From positions 1-46,030 of the forward strand of contig NZ_FOIN01000021.1 of the NCBI RefSeq assembly GCF_900102365.1: a DNA stretch of 46,030 nucleotides, written 5' to 3'. Position numbers and translations under genes: made by a program. Origin of the DNA: Thomasclavelia cocleata (GTDB lineage Bacteria; Bacillota_I; Bacilli_A; Erysipelotrichales; Coprobacillaceae). Numbering within the stretch: position 1 is the first letter of the stretch; the number at the start of each line of letters is the position of its first letter. A model generated the notes under the pieces. It made no database searches, was not told the DNA's origin, and saw only the letters and a program-made list of their open reading frames with translations. Positions 8,538 to 17,496 of the stretch are shown one piece after another.

Positions 8538-9205
8538 AGTTCAATGTTTGACACATCCAACTCGCCAGACATAAGCTTAGGTAAAAGCGTATCTCTAAGT
8601 GCTACCAGATTGTCGCTTTCAATTTGATTATGCTTAATCTTTGCAAACATTGGTGCAGCGAAGTCGTGAAACTCTTTCAATTCATTGTCGGTTGGAACGA
8701 CAAATGGCATACCTTTGATTATTTTTGAATTTACGGCAGTTGCGATTGAAGATGTACTGCCCATAGTTTGGTAGTTAAAACATTTCAAATAACAATATAG
8801 GTATTCATTTATTTCTTTCTTGTTAGTTTTAAAATGTGCAATCGCTTCATTGGTTGTCATATCACCATTTGTAATTGCGATTCTGCCAACAGTGAGTTTG
8901 AAGCTAAGTAAAACTGTGTTATCAGGTACTACTTTAACATTATGACGGTCAAGTGCTTCTTTTGTAAGTTGCTCAGAACTGCTACTGATATAAAGACCGC
9001 AATTACCCATATCTGAAATAGATACCCAAGTGACATCTTGAGGATTAGTGCTAAACCATTGCGGCTCCTTCCTTGGTGGCGTTTTACCAATAGAAATATC
9101 AAAATATTCGTCAGCACGGCAAATTCTTCGCTCATCATTGATGGTATCGACAAATTTATTAAGATATAAAGTTAGCACTTGTTCCAGTAAATTATTGTTT
9201 AGCAT
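8534..9205 (-). CDS. hsdS: Inverted silent HsdS C-terminal half (second target-recognition domain)
   Basis: The minus-strand frame begins MLNNNLLEQVLTLYLNKF, a central conserved helix. It contains one target-recognition domain and ends LPKLMSGELDVSNIEL, nearly the same C-terminus as the intact HsdS at 10302-11483. There is no convincing ribosome binding site before the ATG at 9205. It therefore appears to be a stored cassette expressed only when inversion between sites A and B places it behind the 5' half at 7998. Its stop codon abuts the stop of that half. Confidence 0.88.
   Translation of the reverse strand: MLNNNLLEQVLTLYLNKFVDTINDERRICRADEYFDISIGKTPPRKEPQWFSTNPQDVTWVSISDMGNCGLYISSSSEQLTKEALDRHNVKVVPDNTVLLSFKLTVGRIAITNGDMTTNEAIAHFKTNKKEINEYLYCYLKCFNYQTMGSTSSIATAVNSKIIKGMPFVVPTDNELKEFHDFAAPMFAKIKHNQIESDNLVALRDTLLPKLMSGELDVSNIEL
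9188..9201 (-). repeat. hsdS inversion site B
   Basis: TAAACAATAATTTA on minus, at the 5' end of the inverted HsdS half. It is in the same codon phase as site A (AAC AAT AAT TTA), so A-B recombination keeps the frame. Confidence 0.9.
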
Positions 9206-9303
9206 ATAACATATCCTATAACTTTCGTGGGTGGCGGGAGTTAATATCAGGGGACTTCCGCTCCATAGTTGTTCTCTAAGAATATTTCAAAGGAGAATTG
9301 ACT
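9206..9303 (+). promoter_or_regulatory. Leader of the hsdS recombinase gene, conserved in the second locus
   Basis: The 98-bp stretch before the recombinase holds gtggcgggagttaatatca and then cttccgct...gttgttctc. Recognisable related sequence (gtggcagaggttaatatca...ccgttgc...gttggttctc) precedes the recombinase remnant at 20904. GCGGGAG and CTTCCGC could pair around the TTAATATCA. It may be a promoter or leader, or an accessory recombinase-binding site. Its function is not known. Confidence 0.4.
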
Positions 9304-10287
9304 ATGAAACAAGATTTAATCAAAGATATTGTTCAGGGAATGTTACCTTACTTGAACAATGCACAAAACGAAAAGCTACAAGAGGTACTTAAATACACTC
9401 TTGCAGATTATGAGGTAACACAATCAGAGAATAAAGAGAAATTCTCGGAGCAGAACTTTGTGGAGCTGTTCCTGTCAGCAAAACGAATTGAGGGTTGTTC
9501 CGAGAAATCTCTTAAATACTACAAAGCAACCATTGATGCAATGCTTGTCGATCTTAACAAGAACGTAAAGCATATTGTTACAGATGACGTTAGAGGATAT
9601 CTAACTGATTATCAGGAAAGAAAAAAATCAAGTAAGGTTACGATTGATAATATCCGTCGCATACTTTCAAGCTTTTTCTCTTGGTTAGAGGATGAGGATT
9701 ACATATTAAAAAGCCCTGTAAGAAGAATACATAAGGTAAAAACAGGTACAAACATTAAGGAAACGTATTCTGATGAAGTATTAGAGCTTATGAGGGATAA
9801 ATGCATTGAGTTGAGAGATTTGGCGATTATAGATTTGCTTGCTTCAACAGGTATGCGTGTTGGAGAAATGGTACTGCTTAATCGAAATGATATTGACTTT
9901 AACGAACGAGAATGTATTGTTTTCGGTAAAGGCAGTAAGGAACGAGTGGTATATTTTGATGCTCGTACCAAAATACATTTACAGAATTATTTAGAAAGCA
10001 GAACGGACAACAACCAAGCACTATTTGTGTCATTAAAATCACCACATGAAAGATTACAAATTGGTGGTGTTGAAGTTCGTTTGAGAGAATTTGGAAAACA
10101 ATTAGGTTTGCAAAAGGTACACCCTCACAAATTCAGGCGTACCCTTGCAACTATGGCAATAGATAAAGGAATGCCTATTGAGCAATTGCAACAGCTCTTG
10201 GGGCATAGAAAAATAGATACAACCTTGCAATACGCAATGGTTAAACAGAGCAATGTTAAAATTGCTCATCGAAAATATATTGGATAG
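9304..10287 (+). CDS. Tyrosine recombinase of the hsdS shuffling locus
   Basis: This 327-aa XerC/D-like recombinase starts at the ATG at 9304, seven bases after AAAGGAGA. It has a SAM-like core-binding domain (about 48-135) and a catalytic domain with R185 (STGMRVGE), K209/K212 (GKGSKE), H275-x-x-R278 (HPHKFRRT), H301 (LLGHRKID) and nucleophile Y310 (TLQYA). All catalytic residues are present. It lies between the two hsdS modules and among four copies of the inversion core. This is the arrangement of recombinases known to invert hsdS genes in streptococci and other Firmicutes. It almost certainly drives the phase variation here. A decayed paralogue is at 20904-21120. Confidence 0.93.
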   Translation: MKQDLIKDIVQGMLPYLNNAQNEKLQEVLKYTLADYEVTQSENKEKFSEQNFVELFLSAKRIEGCSEKSLKYYKATIDAMLVDLNKNVKHIVTDDVRGYLTDYQERKKSSKVTIDNIRRILSSFFSWLEDEDYILKSPVRRIHKVKTGTNIKETYSDEVLELMRDKCIELRDLAIIDLLASTGMRVGEMVLLNRNDIDFNERECIVFGKGSKERVVYFDARTKIHLQNYLESRTDNNQALFVSLKSPHERLQIGGVEVRLREFGKQLGLQKVHPHKFRRTLATMAIDKGMPIEQLQQLLGHRKIDTTLQYAMVKQSNVKIAHRKYIG

Positions 10288-10301
10288 AGAGGAATTTGAT
10301 T

Positions 10302-11483
10302 ATGGCTGAATGGCAGAAAACCTTACTGATAGATATAGTGAATCTTATTGGTGGTGGTACACCCAAAACATCTAAAGCGGAGTATTGGGGCGGAAATATT
10401 AACTGGTTGTCAGTTAAAGATTTTAACAATGAGAACCGCTATGTTTATTTCACAGAAAAAACTATTACAGAAGAAGGACTTAATAACAGCTCAACGAAAT
10501 TACTCAAAAGAGATGACATCATTATTTCAGCCAGAGGAACTGTTGGAGAACTGGCTATGATACCGTTTCCGATGGCTTTTAATCAGTCCTGTTATGGTAT
10601 AAGAGCTAAAGAAGGCATTGATAATACCTTCTTGTATTACTTGATAAAAAACAGCGTGAGAAAGCTTAAAGCAATGACTCATGGTTCAGTATTCGATACG
10701 ATTACAAGGGATACTTTCGCAAATATTGAGGTTGCTATACCGGATACTCAAATGCAACATCGTATAGCGAAAATGCTAGTTGCTATAGATGATAAAATTG
10801 AGAACAATCAGAGAATAAACAATAATTTAGAGCATCAAATGGAAACGCTTTTTCGCTCACTCTTTGTGGAAAATGTAAATTCTGCATGGCAAGAGGGCGT
10901 ACTTTCTGATCTTGGAACCATCGTTGCTGGTGGAACTCCATCTAAAGCAAAACCCAAATACTATGCTGAACATGGAATTGCTTGGATTACTCCTAAAGAC
11001 TTATCCCTGAATAAGTCAAAATTTATATCCCATGGAGAAAATGATATTTCGGAATTGGGTTTCTCCAAAAGTAGTACGACCAAAATGCCAGCTGGAACTG
11101 TTTTATTTAGTTCAAGAGCACCTATTGGCTATATTGCTATTGCTGCTAATGAATTAACAACTAATCAAGGTTTCAAATCGGTAGTACCAAATGAAAATAT
11201 CGGGACAGCTTTTATGTATTTTCTTCTAAAGTGGTTATTGCCAACTATTGAAAGAATGGCATCAGGTTCAACATTCAAAGAAATTTCTGGTACAGGAATG
11301 AAATCCGTTCCAGTTGTTATTCCTGATGACAAAACCATTGCACAATTCAATGATTTTTGTAGTCCTATTTTTCAGCAACAAGAAATTCTTGAAGCAGAAA
11401 ATATTAGGCTTTCCAATATTCGTGATGCTTTACTTCCAAAATTGATGTCTGGCGAACTTGATGTCTCCGACATTGACCTTTAA
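10302..11483 (+). CDS. hsdS: Intact HsdS specificity subunit
   Basis: This 393-aa protein starts at the ATG at 10302 behind GAGAGGAA. Two target-recognition domains (about 1-150 and 195-370) are separated by conserved helices (AIDDKIENNQRINNNLEHQM and the C-terminal LPKLMSGELDVSDIDL). HsdS dictates the bipartite DNA target of the HsdM2S methylase and of the restriction complex. Inversion site C lies in the central helix and site D just after the stop. Flipping 10816-11502 would truncate this gene and silence its second domain, mirroring the state of the gene at 7998. This is the copy that appears active in the orientation sequenced. Confidence 0.95.
   Translation: MAEWQKTLLIDIVNLIGGGTPKTSKAEYWGGNINWLSVKDFNNENRYVYFTEKTITEEGLNNSSTKLLKRDDIIISARGTVGELAMIPFPMAFNQSCYGIRAKEGIDNTFLYYLIKNSVRKLKAMTHGSVFDTITRDTFANIEVAIPDTQMQHRIAKMLVAIDDKIENNQRINNNLEHQMETLFRSLFVENVNSAWQEGVLSDLGTIVAGGTPSKAKPKYYAEHGIAWITPKDLSLNKSKFISHGENDISELGFSKSSTTKMPAGTVLFSSRAPIGYIAIAANELTTNQGFKSVVPNENIGTAFMYFLLKWLLPTIERMASGSTFKEISGTGMKSVPVVIPDDKTIAQFNDFCSPIFQQQEILEAENIRLSNIRDALLPKLMSGELDVSDIDL
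10816..10829 (+). repeat. hsdS inversion site C
   Basis: TAAACAATAATTTA on plus, encoding the NNNL between the two target-recognition domains of the intact HsdS. It is direct with A and inverted with B and D. Confidence 0.9.
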
Positions 11484-11488
11484 GCCAC

Positions 11489-11502
11489 TAAATTATTGTT
11501 TA
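11489..11502 (-). repeat. hsdS inversion site D
   Basis: TAAACAATAATTTA on minus, six bases after the hsdS stop. The match to site A extends to 22 bp (11481-11502). CCACTAAA/TTTAGTGG around the core also forms a short hairpin. Confidence 0.9.
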
Positions 11503-11583
11503 GTGGTTAATGATAGTTATAAAATTAAATGTAGATAAAAAAGTTAATAATATATGTAAAAATATTAGAAATGAGGTGAAAGT

Positions 11584-14500
11584 ATGCCAACACATTTTAC
11601 AGAATCAAGTTATGAAGAATCAATTATAGAATTGTTTGAGGGAATGGATTATAGATATGTCTATGGACCAGATCTTGAGCGAGATTATATGAATCCTTTA
11701 TATGTAGATGATTTTGAAGATTCAGTTTATAGAATTAACAAAGGAAAAGATAGAGAAGCCATTAAAGATGCCATTTATCGGATAACCCATATTGAAAACG
11801 GATCGTTAGAAAAGAAAAATCAAGTTTTTACTAACTACTTACAAAATGGAGTCGATGTTTCATATTTCAAAGATGGAAAAGAAAAGTCGGATATCGTCTA
11901 TTTAATTGATTATGAAAATGTATCGAATAACTCTTTCGTAGTTGCGAATCAATGGACTTTTATTGAGCATAGTAACAAAAGACCTGATGTTATTCTATTT
12001 ATCAATGGTATGCCATTAGCATTGGTTGAATTAAAATCGCCATCACGAGAAGAAACTGATGTATCTGAAGCATATGCTCAATTAAGAAACTATATGCTAG
12101 AAATACCGTCAATGTTTATTTATAACCAAATTTGTGTTATGAGTGATCAATTAACTTCTAAAGCTGGAACAATAACTTCTGGTGAAGATCGATATATGGA
12201 ATGGAAAACAAAAGATGGTAGTTATGAAAATACCCAATTTGCTCAATTCGATACATTCTTTGAAGGAATGTTTGAGAAAGAACGATTATTAGACATTATA
12301 AAAAACTTCATTTGTTTTTCAAATGATGGAGAAAATATTATAAAAATATTGGCAGCATACCATCAGTATTTTGCTGTAAGAAAAGCTATTACTTCTACAA
12401 AAAAAGCTACTGTAACCGATGGGAAAGGTGGAGTTTTTTGGCATACGCAAGGTAGTGGAAAATCATTATCAATGGTATTCTATGCACACTTATTACAAAA
12501 AGCTTTAGAATCACCAACTATCGTTGTTTTAACAGATAGAAATGATTTAGATGACCAATTGTTTTCACAGTTTTCTAAATGTAAAGATTTTTTAAGACAA
12601 ACACCAGTTCAAGCTACTAGTAGAGAACATTTAAAAAATCTGTTAGATAATATCAAGGTAAATGGAATTATCTTCACTACGATGCAGAAGTTTGAAGATT
12701 CATTTGATGTGTTGACCGATAGAAGAAATATTATAGTTATGGCTGATGAGGCTCATCGTGGTCAATACGGATTGGAAGAAAAAGTAAAGATTATAAAAAA
12801 TGAAAAAGGTGAAGATGAAGCGAAAGTTGTAAAAGGCACAGCACGTATAATTCGTAACAGTTTACCTAATGCAACGTTTATTGGTTTTACTGGTACACCG
12901 ATTTCTGCTAAAGATAAAAGTACTATAGAAGTATTTGGTAATTATATTGATGTTTATGATATGACTCAAGCTGTTGAAGACGGAGCAACTCGCCCTGTTT
13001 ATTATGAAAGTAGAGTTATTAAACTTCATTTAGATGATAACATAATCAGATTGATTGATGCAGAGTATGATTTAATGGCTAACTCTGCTGATGAGGAAGT
13101 TGTTCAAAAGAGCAAGAAAGAATTAGGTAAAATGGAAGCAGTTCTTGGAGCTGATCAGACAATTGAATCTTTAGTTAATGATATTTTGCTACATTATGAA
13201 GACAATCGTGCAAATTTATTAACTGGAAAAGCATTGATTGTTGCTTATTCTAGATCTATCGCAATAAAAATCTATAAGAAGATATTAGAGAAACGCCCTG
13301 ATTGGATGGAAAGAGTGACATGTGTCATGACTTCTAGCAATAAAGATCCTGAAGAATGGCATGATATTATTGGGAATAAAGCACATAAGGAAGAGTTGGC
13401 TGTTAAATTCAAAAACAATGATGACCCATTGAAGATAGCGATTGTTGTTGATATGTGGTTAACAGGATTTGATGTACCTTCATTAGCAACTATGTATGTG
13501 TATAAACCTATGAATGGGCACAATTTAATGCAAGCTATAGCTCGTGTAAATCGTGTTTACAAGAATAAAGAAGGTGGACTTGTCGTTGATTATATCGGCA
13601 TCGCTCAAGCTTTAAAAGAAGCTATGAACGATTATACTGTCAGAGATAAGAAAAACTATGGAGATATGGATATATCTAAAGCTGCTTACACTAAATTTGA
13701 AGAGAAACTTCAAATCTGTAAAGATTTATTGCATGGTTATGATTGGTATAAATTTAAGATTGGAACAAATCTAGAAAAAGCAAAAACAATCAGTGGTGCA
13801 GTAAACTTCATGTTAGACCCAAAACGACAAGAAGATAAGGATCATTTTATTAGAGAAAGTACAGCGTTACATCAAGCTGTTCAATTATGCTCATCTATTG
13901 TTGAAGAAGAATTTCGTGTTGAAGCAGCATTCTTTGAAGCAATACGTGTTATGCTAAACCGTTTAATGAATAAAGGTGGAAAAGGTAAAATTTCTCTTCC
14001 AGAAATGAATGAACGGATTAATGAGTTGTTAAAGCAATCTATCAAGAGTGATGGAGTAATCAATTTATTTAGTGATGTAAAACAAGAATTCTCTTTGTTT
14101 GATACTGACTTTTTAAAAGAAATTGGCAAAATAAAAGAGAAAAATTTAGCTGTGGAGGTACTTAAAAAACTAATTGCAGATCAAATTAAGGTATATAGAA
14201 GAACCAATGTAGTTAAATCAGAAAAATTCTCTGAAATAATTCAAACGACAATTAATTCTTATTTAAACGGAATGTTAAGTAATGAAGAAGTTATTAAAGA
14301 ATTGTTAGATTTAGCCAAGCAAATTAAAGTAGCTCGCGAAGAAGGAAATGCACTAGGTTTAACATCCGATGAATTAGCATTTTATGACGCTTTAACAAGA
14401 CCACAAGCAATTAAAGATTTTTATGAAAATGATGAGTTAATCGCTATTACTAGAGAATTAACGAAAGCACTAAGAAGCAATAAAACTGTTGATTGGCAGA

Positions 14501-14640
14501 AAAAAGAATCTGCACGTGCAAAAATGCGTATGCTAATCAAGAAATTACTTAAAAAACATAGGTATCCACCTGAAGGAATGGAAGATGCTGTTCAAATAGT
14601 AATGATGCAATGCGAACTATGGACTGATAATGTTATGTAA
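11584..14640 (+). CDS. hsdR: Type I restriction enzyme motor/nuclease subunit HsdR
   Basis: This 1018-aa protein starts at the ATG at 11584 with a GAGGTGAA site. The N-terminal PD-(D/E)xK nuclease shows D135 (RPDVILF) and E149-x-K151 (LVELKSP) with the QxxxY motif (QLRNY, 166-170). The SF2 motor follows with Walker A TQGSGKS (288-294), DEAH (388-391), TGTPIS and later helicase motifs, then a C-terminal helical domain that docks to HsdM. Length and motifs are normal. It is separated from hsdS by 100 bp and may belong to the same transcript. A terminator follows at 14659. Confidence 0.97.
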   Translation: MPTHFTESSYEESIIELFEGMDYRYVYGPDLERDYMNPLYVDDFEDSVYRINKGKDREAIKDAIYRITHIENGSLEKKNQVFTNYLQNGVDVSYFKDGKEKSDIVYLIDYENVSNNSFVVANQWTFIEHSNKRPDVILFINGMPLALVELKSPSREETDVSEAYAQLRNYMLEIPSMFIYNQICVMSDQLTSKAGTITSGEDRYMEWKTKDGSYENTQFAQFDTFFEGMFEKERLLDIIKNFICFSNDGENIIKILAAYHQYFAVRKAITSTKKATVTDGKGGVFWHTQGSGKSLSMVFYAHLLQKALESPTIVVLTDRNDLDDQLFSQFSKCKDFLRQTPVQATSREHLKNLLDNIKVNGIIFTTMQKFEDSFDVLTDRRNIIVMADEAHRGQYGLEEKVKIIKNEKGEDEAKVVKGTARIIRNSLPNATFIGFTGTPISAKDKSTIEVFGNYIDVYDMTQAVEDGATRPVYYESRVIKLHLDDNIIRLIDAEYDLMANSADEEVVQKSKKELGKMEAVLGADQTIESLVNDILLHYEDNRANLLTGKALIVAYSRSIAIKIYKKILEKRPDWMERVTCVMTSSNKDPEEWHDIIGNKAHKEELAVKFKNNDDPLKIAIVVDMWLTGFDVPSLATMYVYKPMNGHNLMQAIARVNRVYKNKEGGLVVDYIGIAQALKEAMNDYTVRDKKNYGDMDISKAAYTKFEEKLQICKDLLHGYDWYKFKIGTNLEKAKTISGAVNFMLDPKRQEDKDHFIRESTALHQAVQLCSSIVEEEFRVEAAFFEAIRVMLNRLMNKGGKGKISLPEMNERINELLKQSIKSDGVINLFSDVKQEFSLFDTDFLKEIGKIKEKNLAVEVLKKLIADQIKVYRRTNVVKSEKFSEIIQTTINSYLNGMLSNEEVIKELLDLAKQIKVAREEGNALGLTSDELAFYDALTRPQAIKDFYENDELIAITRELTKALRSNKTVDWQKKESARAKMRMLIKKLLKKHRYPPEGMEDAVQIVMMQCELWTDNVM

Positions 14641-14658
14641 ATATAAAAAAATAAAAAA

Positions 14659-14686
14659 GTAGCCAGTGGTAAATGTTACTGGCTAC
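14659..14686 (+). terminator. Terminator after hsdR
   Basis: GTAGCCAGT (14659-14667) pairs perfectly with ACTGGCTAC (14678-14686), extended by G-U pairs. It lies 20 bp after the hsdR stop and is followed by an A-rich stretch, so termination may be weak or bidirectional. Confidence 0.6.
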
Positions 14687-15145
14687 AAAAAGTTCAAAGA
14701 CGTACTGTAATAGTTAAAATATGAGGAAATTATAGACGAAATATGTATTGTTAGTACGGAAAAATATGAGAAAATAAGGTCTGTAAGTCGAGTGGGAATA
14801 GTCCAAAATTATATTTGTTATTAAATCGTCATGTTTCATGGCGATTTTTTCTTTCTCGTATATTATTTATGCTTATTTATATGCATTATACAAAAATGAA
14901 GTTATCATATAATGAATTTATAATAATGTGATAATTCTATTGACCAAAAATGAATATTTTTTAATTTTGGTCAATACCTAGCTATATAATATGAAGTAAT
15001 GACTGTTATCAAATTAATAAAAGTATCATATTATTCTAAGTTACTTTGTTTTCAGGTGGTTAAATTGTTGTTATGAATACCAAAAATGATAAAATTGAAA
15101 AAATGGTATTGATAACTTGCATATAACTTTGTTATCGTGATAAAT
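14687..15145. other. Intergenic region with a second hairpin and two long dyads
   Basis: No supported gene. There is a short coding-like stretch (about 14718-14823) without a start. A hairpin with a T tail lies at 14825-14850 (ATCGTCATG/CATGGCGAT). A perfect 11-bp inverted repeat spans 14939-14975 (ATTGACCAAAA/TTTTGGTCAAT). A 13-bp inverted repeat with one mismatch spans 15070-15116 (GTTATGAATACCA/TGGTATTGATAAC) directly upstream of the ATPase gene and may be an operator. Confidence 0.5.
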
Positions 15146-16377
15146 ATGCAGCTTTTTAAAAGAGAAAATTATTTAAAGAAGATTAGGGGCTTTTATGATG
15201 CGGCTGATATTATCAAAGTTATTACTGGGGTTCGTAGATGTGGTAAGTCATCATTAATGTTAACAATTGCTGATGAATTAGTTGATAGAGGTGTTTCTGA
15301 AGATAATATTATCTATATTGATTTAGATAAACATGGATATAGAAATATTAAAAGCGCAGATCAATTGGATGCTTTGATTGAAGAAAAAACAATGGATATC
15401 AAAGGTACAAAATACCTATTTATTGATGAAGTTCAAAATGTAGATGGATTTGAAGAAGTATTGAATGGATTTAGATCAGAAGATGATTATTCTATCTTTG
15501 TGACTGGATCAAATTCATATTTATTAAGTGGTGAATTAGTAACTAAATTAACAGGACGTTATATTGAATTCGAGATTTATACACTTAGTTTTGAAGAATA
15601 TGAATCAATGAAATTGTTCTATAAAAAATCAATCAGTTCTAATCCATTAGAGGAATTAAGTTCTTATATTATAGATGGTGGATTTCCACGTTCTATTCAA
15701 TTTGATAGTGTGGCAGATAGAAGAACATATGCTCAAAATGTAATCAAAGAAATCTTTGAGAAGGATATTAGAAGAATTAAAGTTAAAGATAGAGATGCTT
15801 TTGAAATAGTTAAAAACTTTATTATAAATAATTATGCTTCTCCAATAAGTATTAATAATATTGTAGATTCATTAAGAAAAAATGGTAATAAAATAACTAA
15901 GCCAACAGTAATTAAATATGTTCATGCTTTATTGGATGCAAAGATTATTTATGACTGTTCTAGATATGATATGAAATCCAAGAAATCTATTAAAGGTGAA
16001 AAGAAGTATTATCTAGCTGATTTAAGTTTTTATTATGCATTAAATACAGATAATCAAATGAATTATGGACCTTGTTTAGAAAATATTGTATATATATTTA
16101 TGCAAAAAGTCATGATTATGCGGTAAGTATTGGGAGAATTGGTAAATTGGAATGTGATTTTATATTACGGGATCATGACTCAAATTATTCTTATGTTCAA
16201 GTGGCATATACAATTTTAGCAAGCAAAGAGACAGAAGATAGAGAATATAAATCATTAGAGCAAATCAAAGATAATTATCCAAAGTATGTTGCTACAACTG
16301 ATTACTTGTTACAAAAACGTAATGGTATTAAACATATTAATATAATTGATTTTATGAAGAACTGTGAAAAGTTTTAA
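15146..16377 (+). pseudogene. AAA+ ATPase of the AAA_14/DUF4143 family, broken by a TA-tract frameshift
   Basis: The frame from the ATG at 15146 (an in-frame GTG at 15137 is the alternative) encodes about 325 residues. It shows Walker A GVRRCGKSS, Walker B YLFIDEVQN, sensor VTGSNS and the start of the DUF4143 nuclease-like domain. It stops at 16126. The remaining conserved C-terminus (YAVSIGRIGKLECDF to IIDFMKNCEKF) continues in another frame to 16377. Deleting one TA unit from the tract at 16089-16096 would join NIVYIYAKSHDYAVSIGR perfectly. The gene may therefore be freshly broken or switched off by slippage. Function of the family is poorly known; members are common near defence genes. Confidence 0.8.
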
Positions 16378-16442
16378 AAATGGAATATACTTGCCTTAGA
16401 TAATAGAATAGAAGATAGTCTATAATATTTTTATCATCTATA

Positions 16443-16961
16443 ATGGAGGAATTTATATATACGGGATCTATGATTTCGTTAGGTGTTGGAACAATGGAAA
16501 TTGATTGGGAAAGAAATAGTTATTTTAAAGATCATTCTGCGCTATTTAAACCAGAAGATGTCAAATTAATCCCTTATTATTATGTTGGAGATGATGACAA
16601 ACCACTTATTATTGAAAAAGAAGGATATTCTAAAAAATTAAAGTATGTAAAAAAAAGATTGGATTTACTTGAGTACACACTTAATGAAATCGATGTCATG
16701 TATGATGAAATAAAGTGTGATGCATTATGCCATGAATTACAAATATTACTTTCTTTTGATGATTTTGCAAATATAATAAAGACTATTAATGTTAACAAAA
16801 TTAATACCCCAAAACTTGCTGTTGAATTTGAAGAAAATGGTTATGATTTTGGTGAATTCGCTCGTAGGTGTATTATTTCTGAAAAAGAAATATACGATAA
16901 ATTACTTGAAGCTGTTAGTGGAAAAAAGGGAATTATATTGGAATTTAGAGTGTTTTTTTGA
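16443..16961 (+). pseudogene. HEPN/Toprim-associated N-terminal domain-like protein, truncated
   Basis: The 172-residue frame contains GSMISLGVGTMEIDWERNSY and a helical middle, resembling the N-terminal domain of HEPN/Toprim-associated proteins of Firmicutes. This assignment is tentative. The annotated ATG at 16443 overlaps the GGAGGA site itself. The ACG at 16461 before GGATCTATG may be a mutated original start, and the ATG at 16470 is the other option. A T7 run at about 16949 ends the frame. Coding-like sequence continues in other frames to about 17083 (ENLYPYIILRLLALC, then ELDVFWSYADVVEGGWVKKE), so the gene has at least two frameshifts. Confidence 0.5.
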
Positions 16962-17426
16962 AAATCTCTATCCTTACATTATTCTAAGGTTATTGGCTTT
17001 GTGCTGAATTGGATGTGTTTTGGTCTTACGCGGATGTTGTGGAAGGTGGATGGGTTAAGAAAGAAGATGTCGTTATAATTTAATATAAATTCTGTTTTGA
17101 TAACTTTTTGTTGAAGTTCTTTCTGGTAAGAAAGTTCATTTAGTATGTCTTCGTCTAAGACAATATGGCGAACGTTTGTTGGTGAATCAACACAAAATGT
17201 AGGAAGGAGTTTTACTAAAAGCTATTGTGTTGTTCTTTTAGAAGGAGTTGACATATTACTAGCTTGTATTATCTTTTCTCTGTTTGTATCATCACCACCA
17301 GTTGTAGATGTAGCTGCCATCACTCAGGTGTGGGTCTTATATAGGACAATTAATATTTAATATGCTTGTATTAGTAGGAACAGTTGAGATGTCTGATCGT
17401 ACCATTAGAAAATGATGGGACTATAA

Positions 17427-17455
17427 TTGACCATATTGTAATATTTAGATATAAT
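17427..17455 (+). promoter_or_regulatory. Promoter of the toxin-antitoxin pair
   Basis: TTGACC (17427-17432), a 17-bp spacer and a perfect TATAAT (17450-17455), 41 bp before the antitoxin ATG. It is one of the best sigma-A promoters in the window. Autoregulation by the antitoxin complex is usual in this class but no clear operator was resolved. Confidence 0.75.
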
Positions 17456-17496
17456 ATATATAGAATTATACTACGCGAATAGAAGGAGGTCTCTTT

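Noticed and set aside
14718-14823. Coding-like frame KYEEIIDEICIVSTEKYEKI after hsdR
   Set aside because: About 35 codons, no start or ribosome binding site, no family. Too short to call.
17090-17360. A long open stretch on the minus strand (VDSPTNVRHIVLDEDILNEL-like) and a 71-aa plus frame at 17145-17360
   Set aside because: Both strands are open, neither frame has a ribosome binding site or a recognisable motif, and the minus frame has an internal stop. It may be decayed coding sequence but I cannot support a gene.
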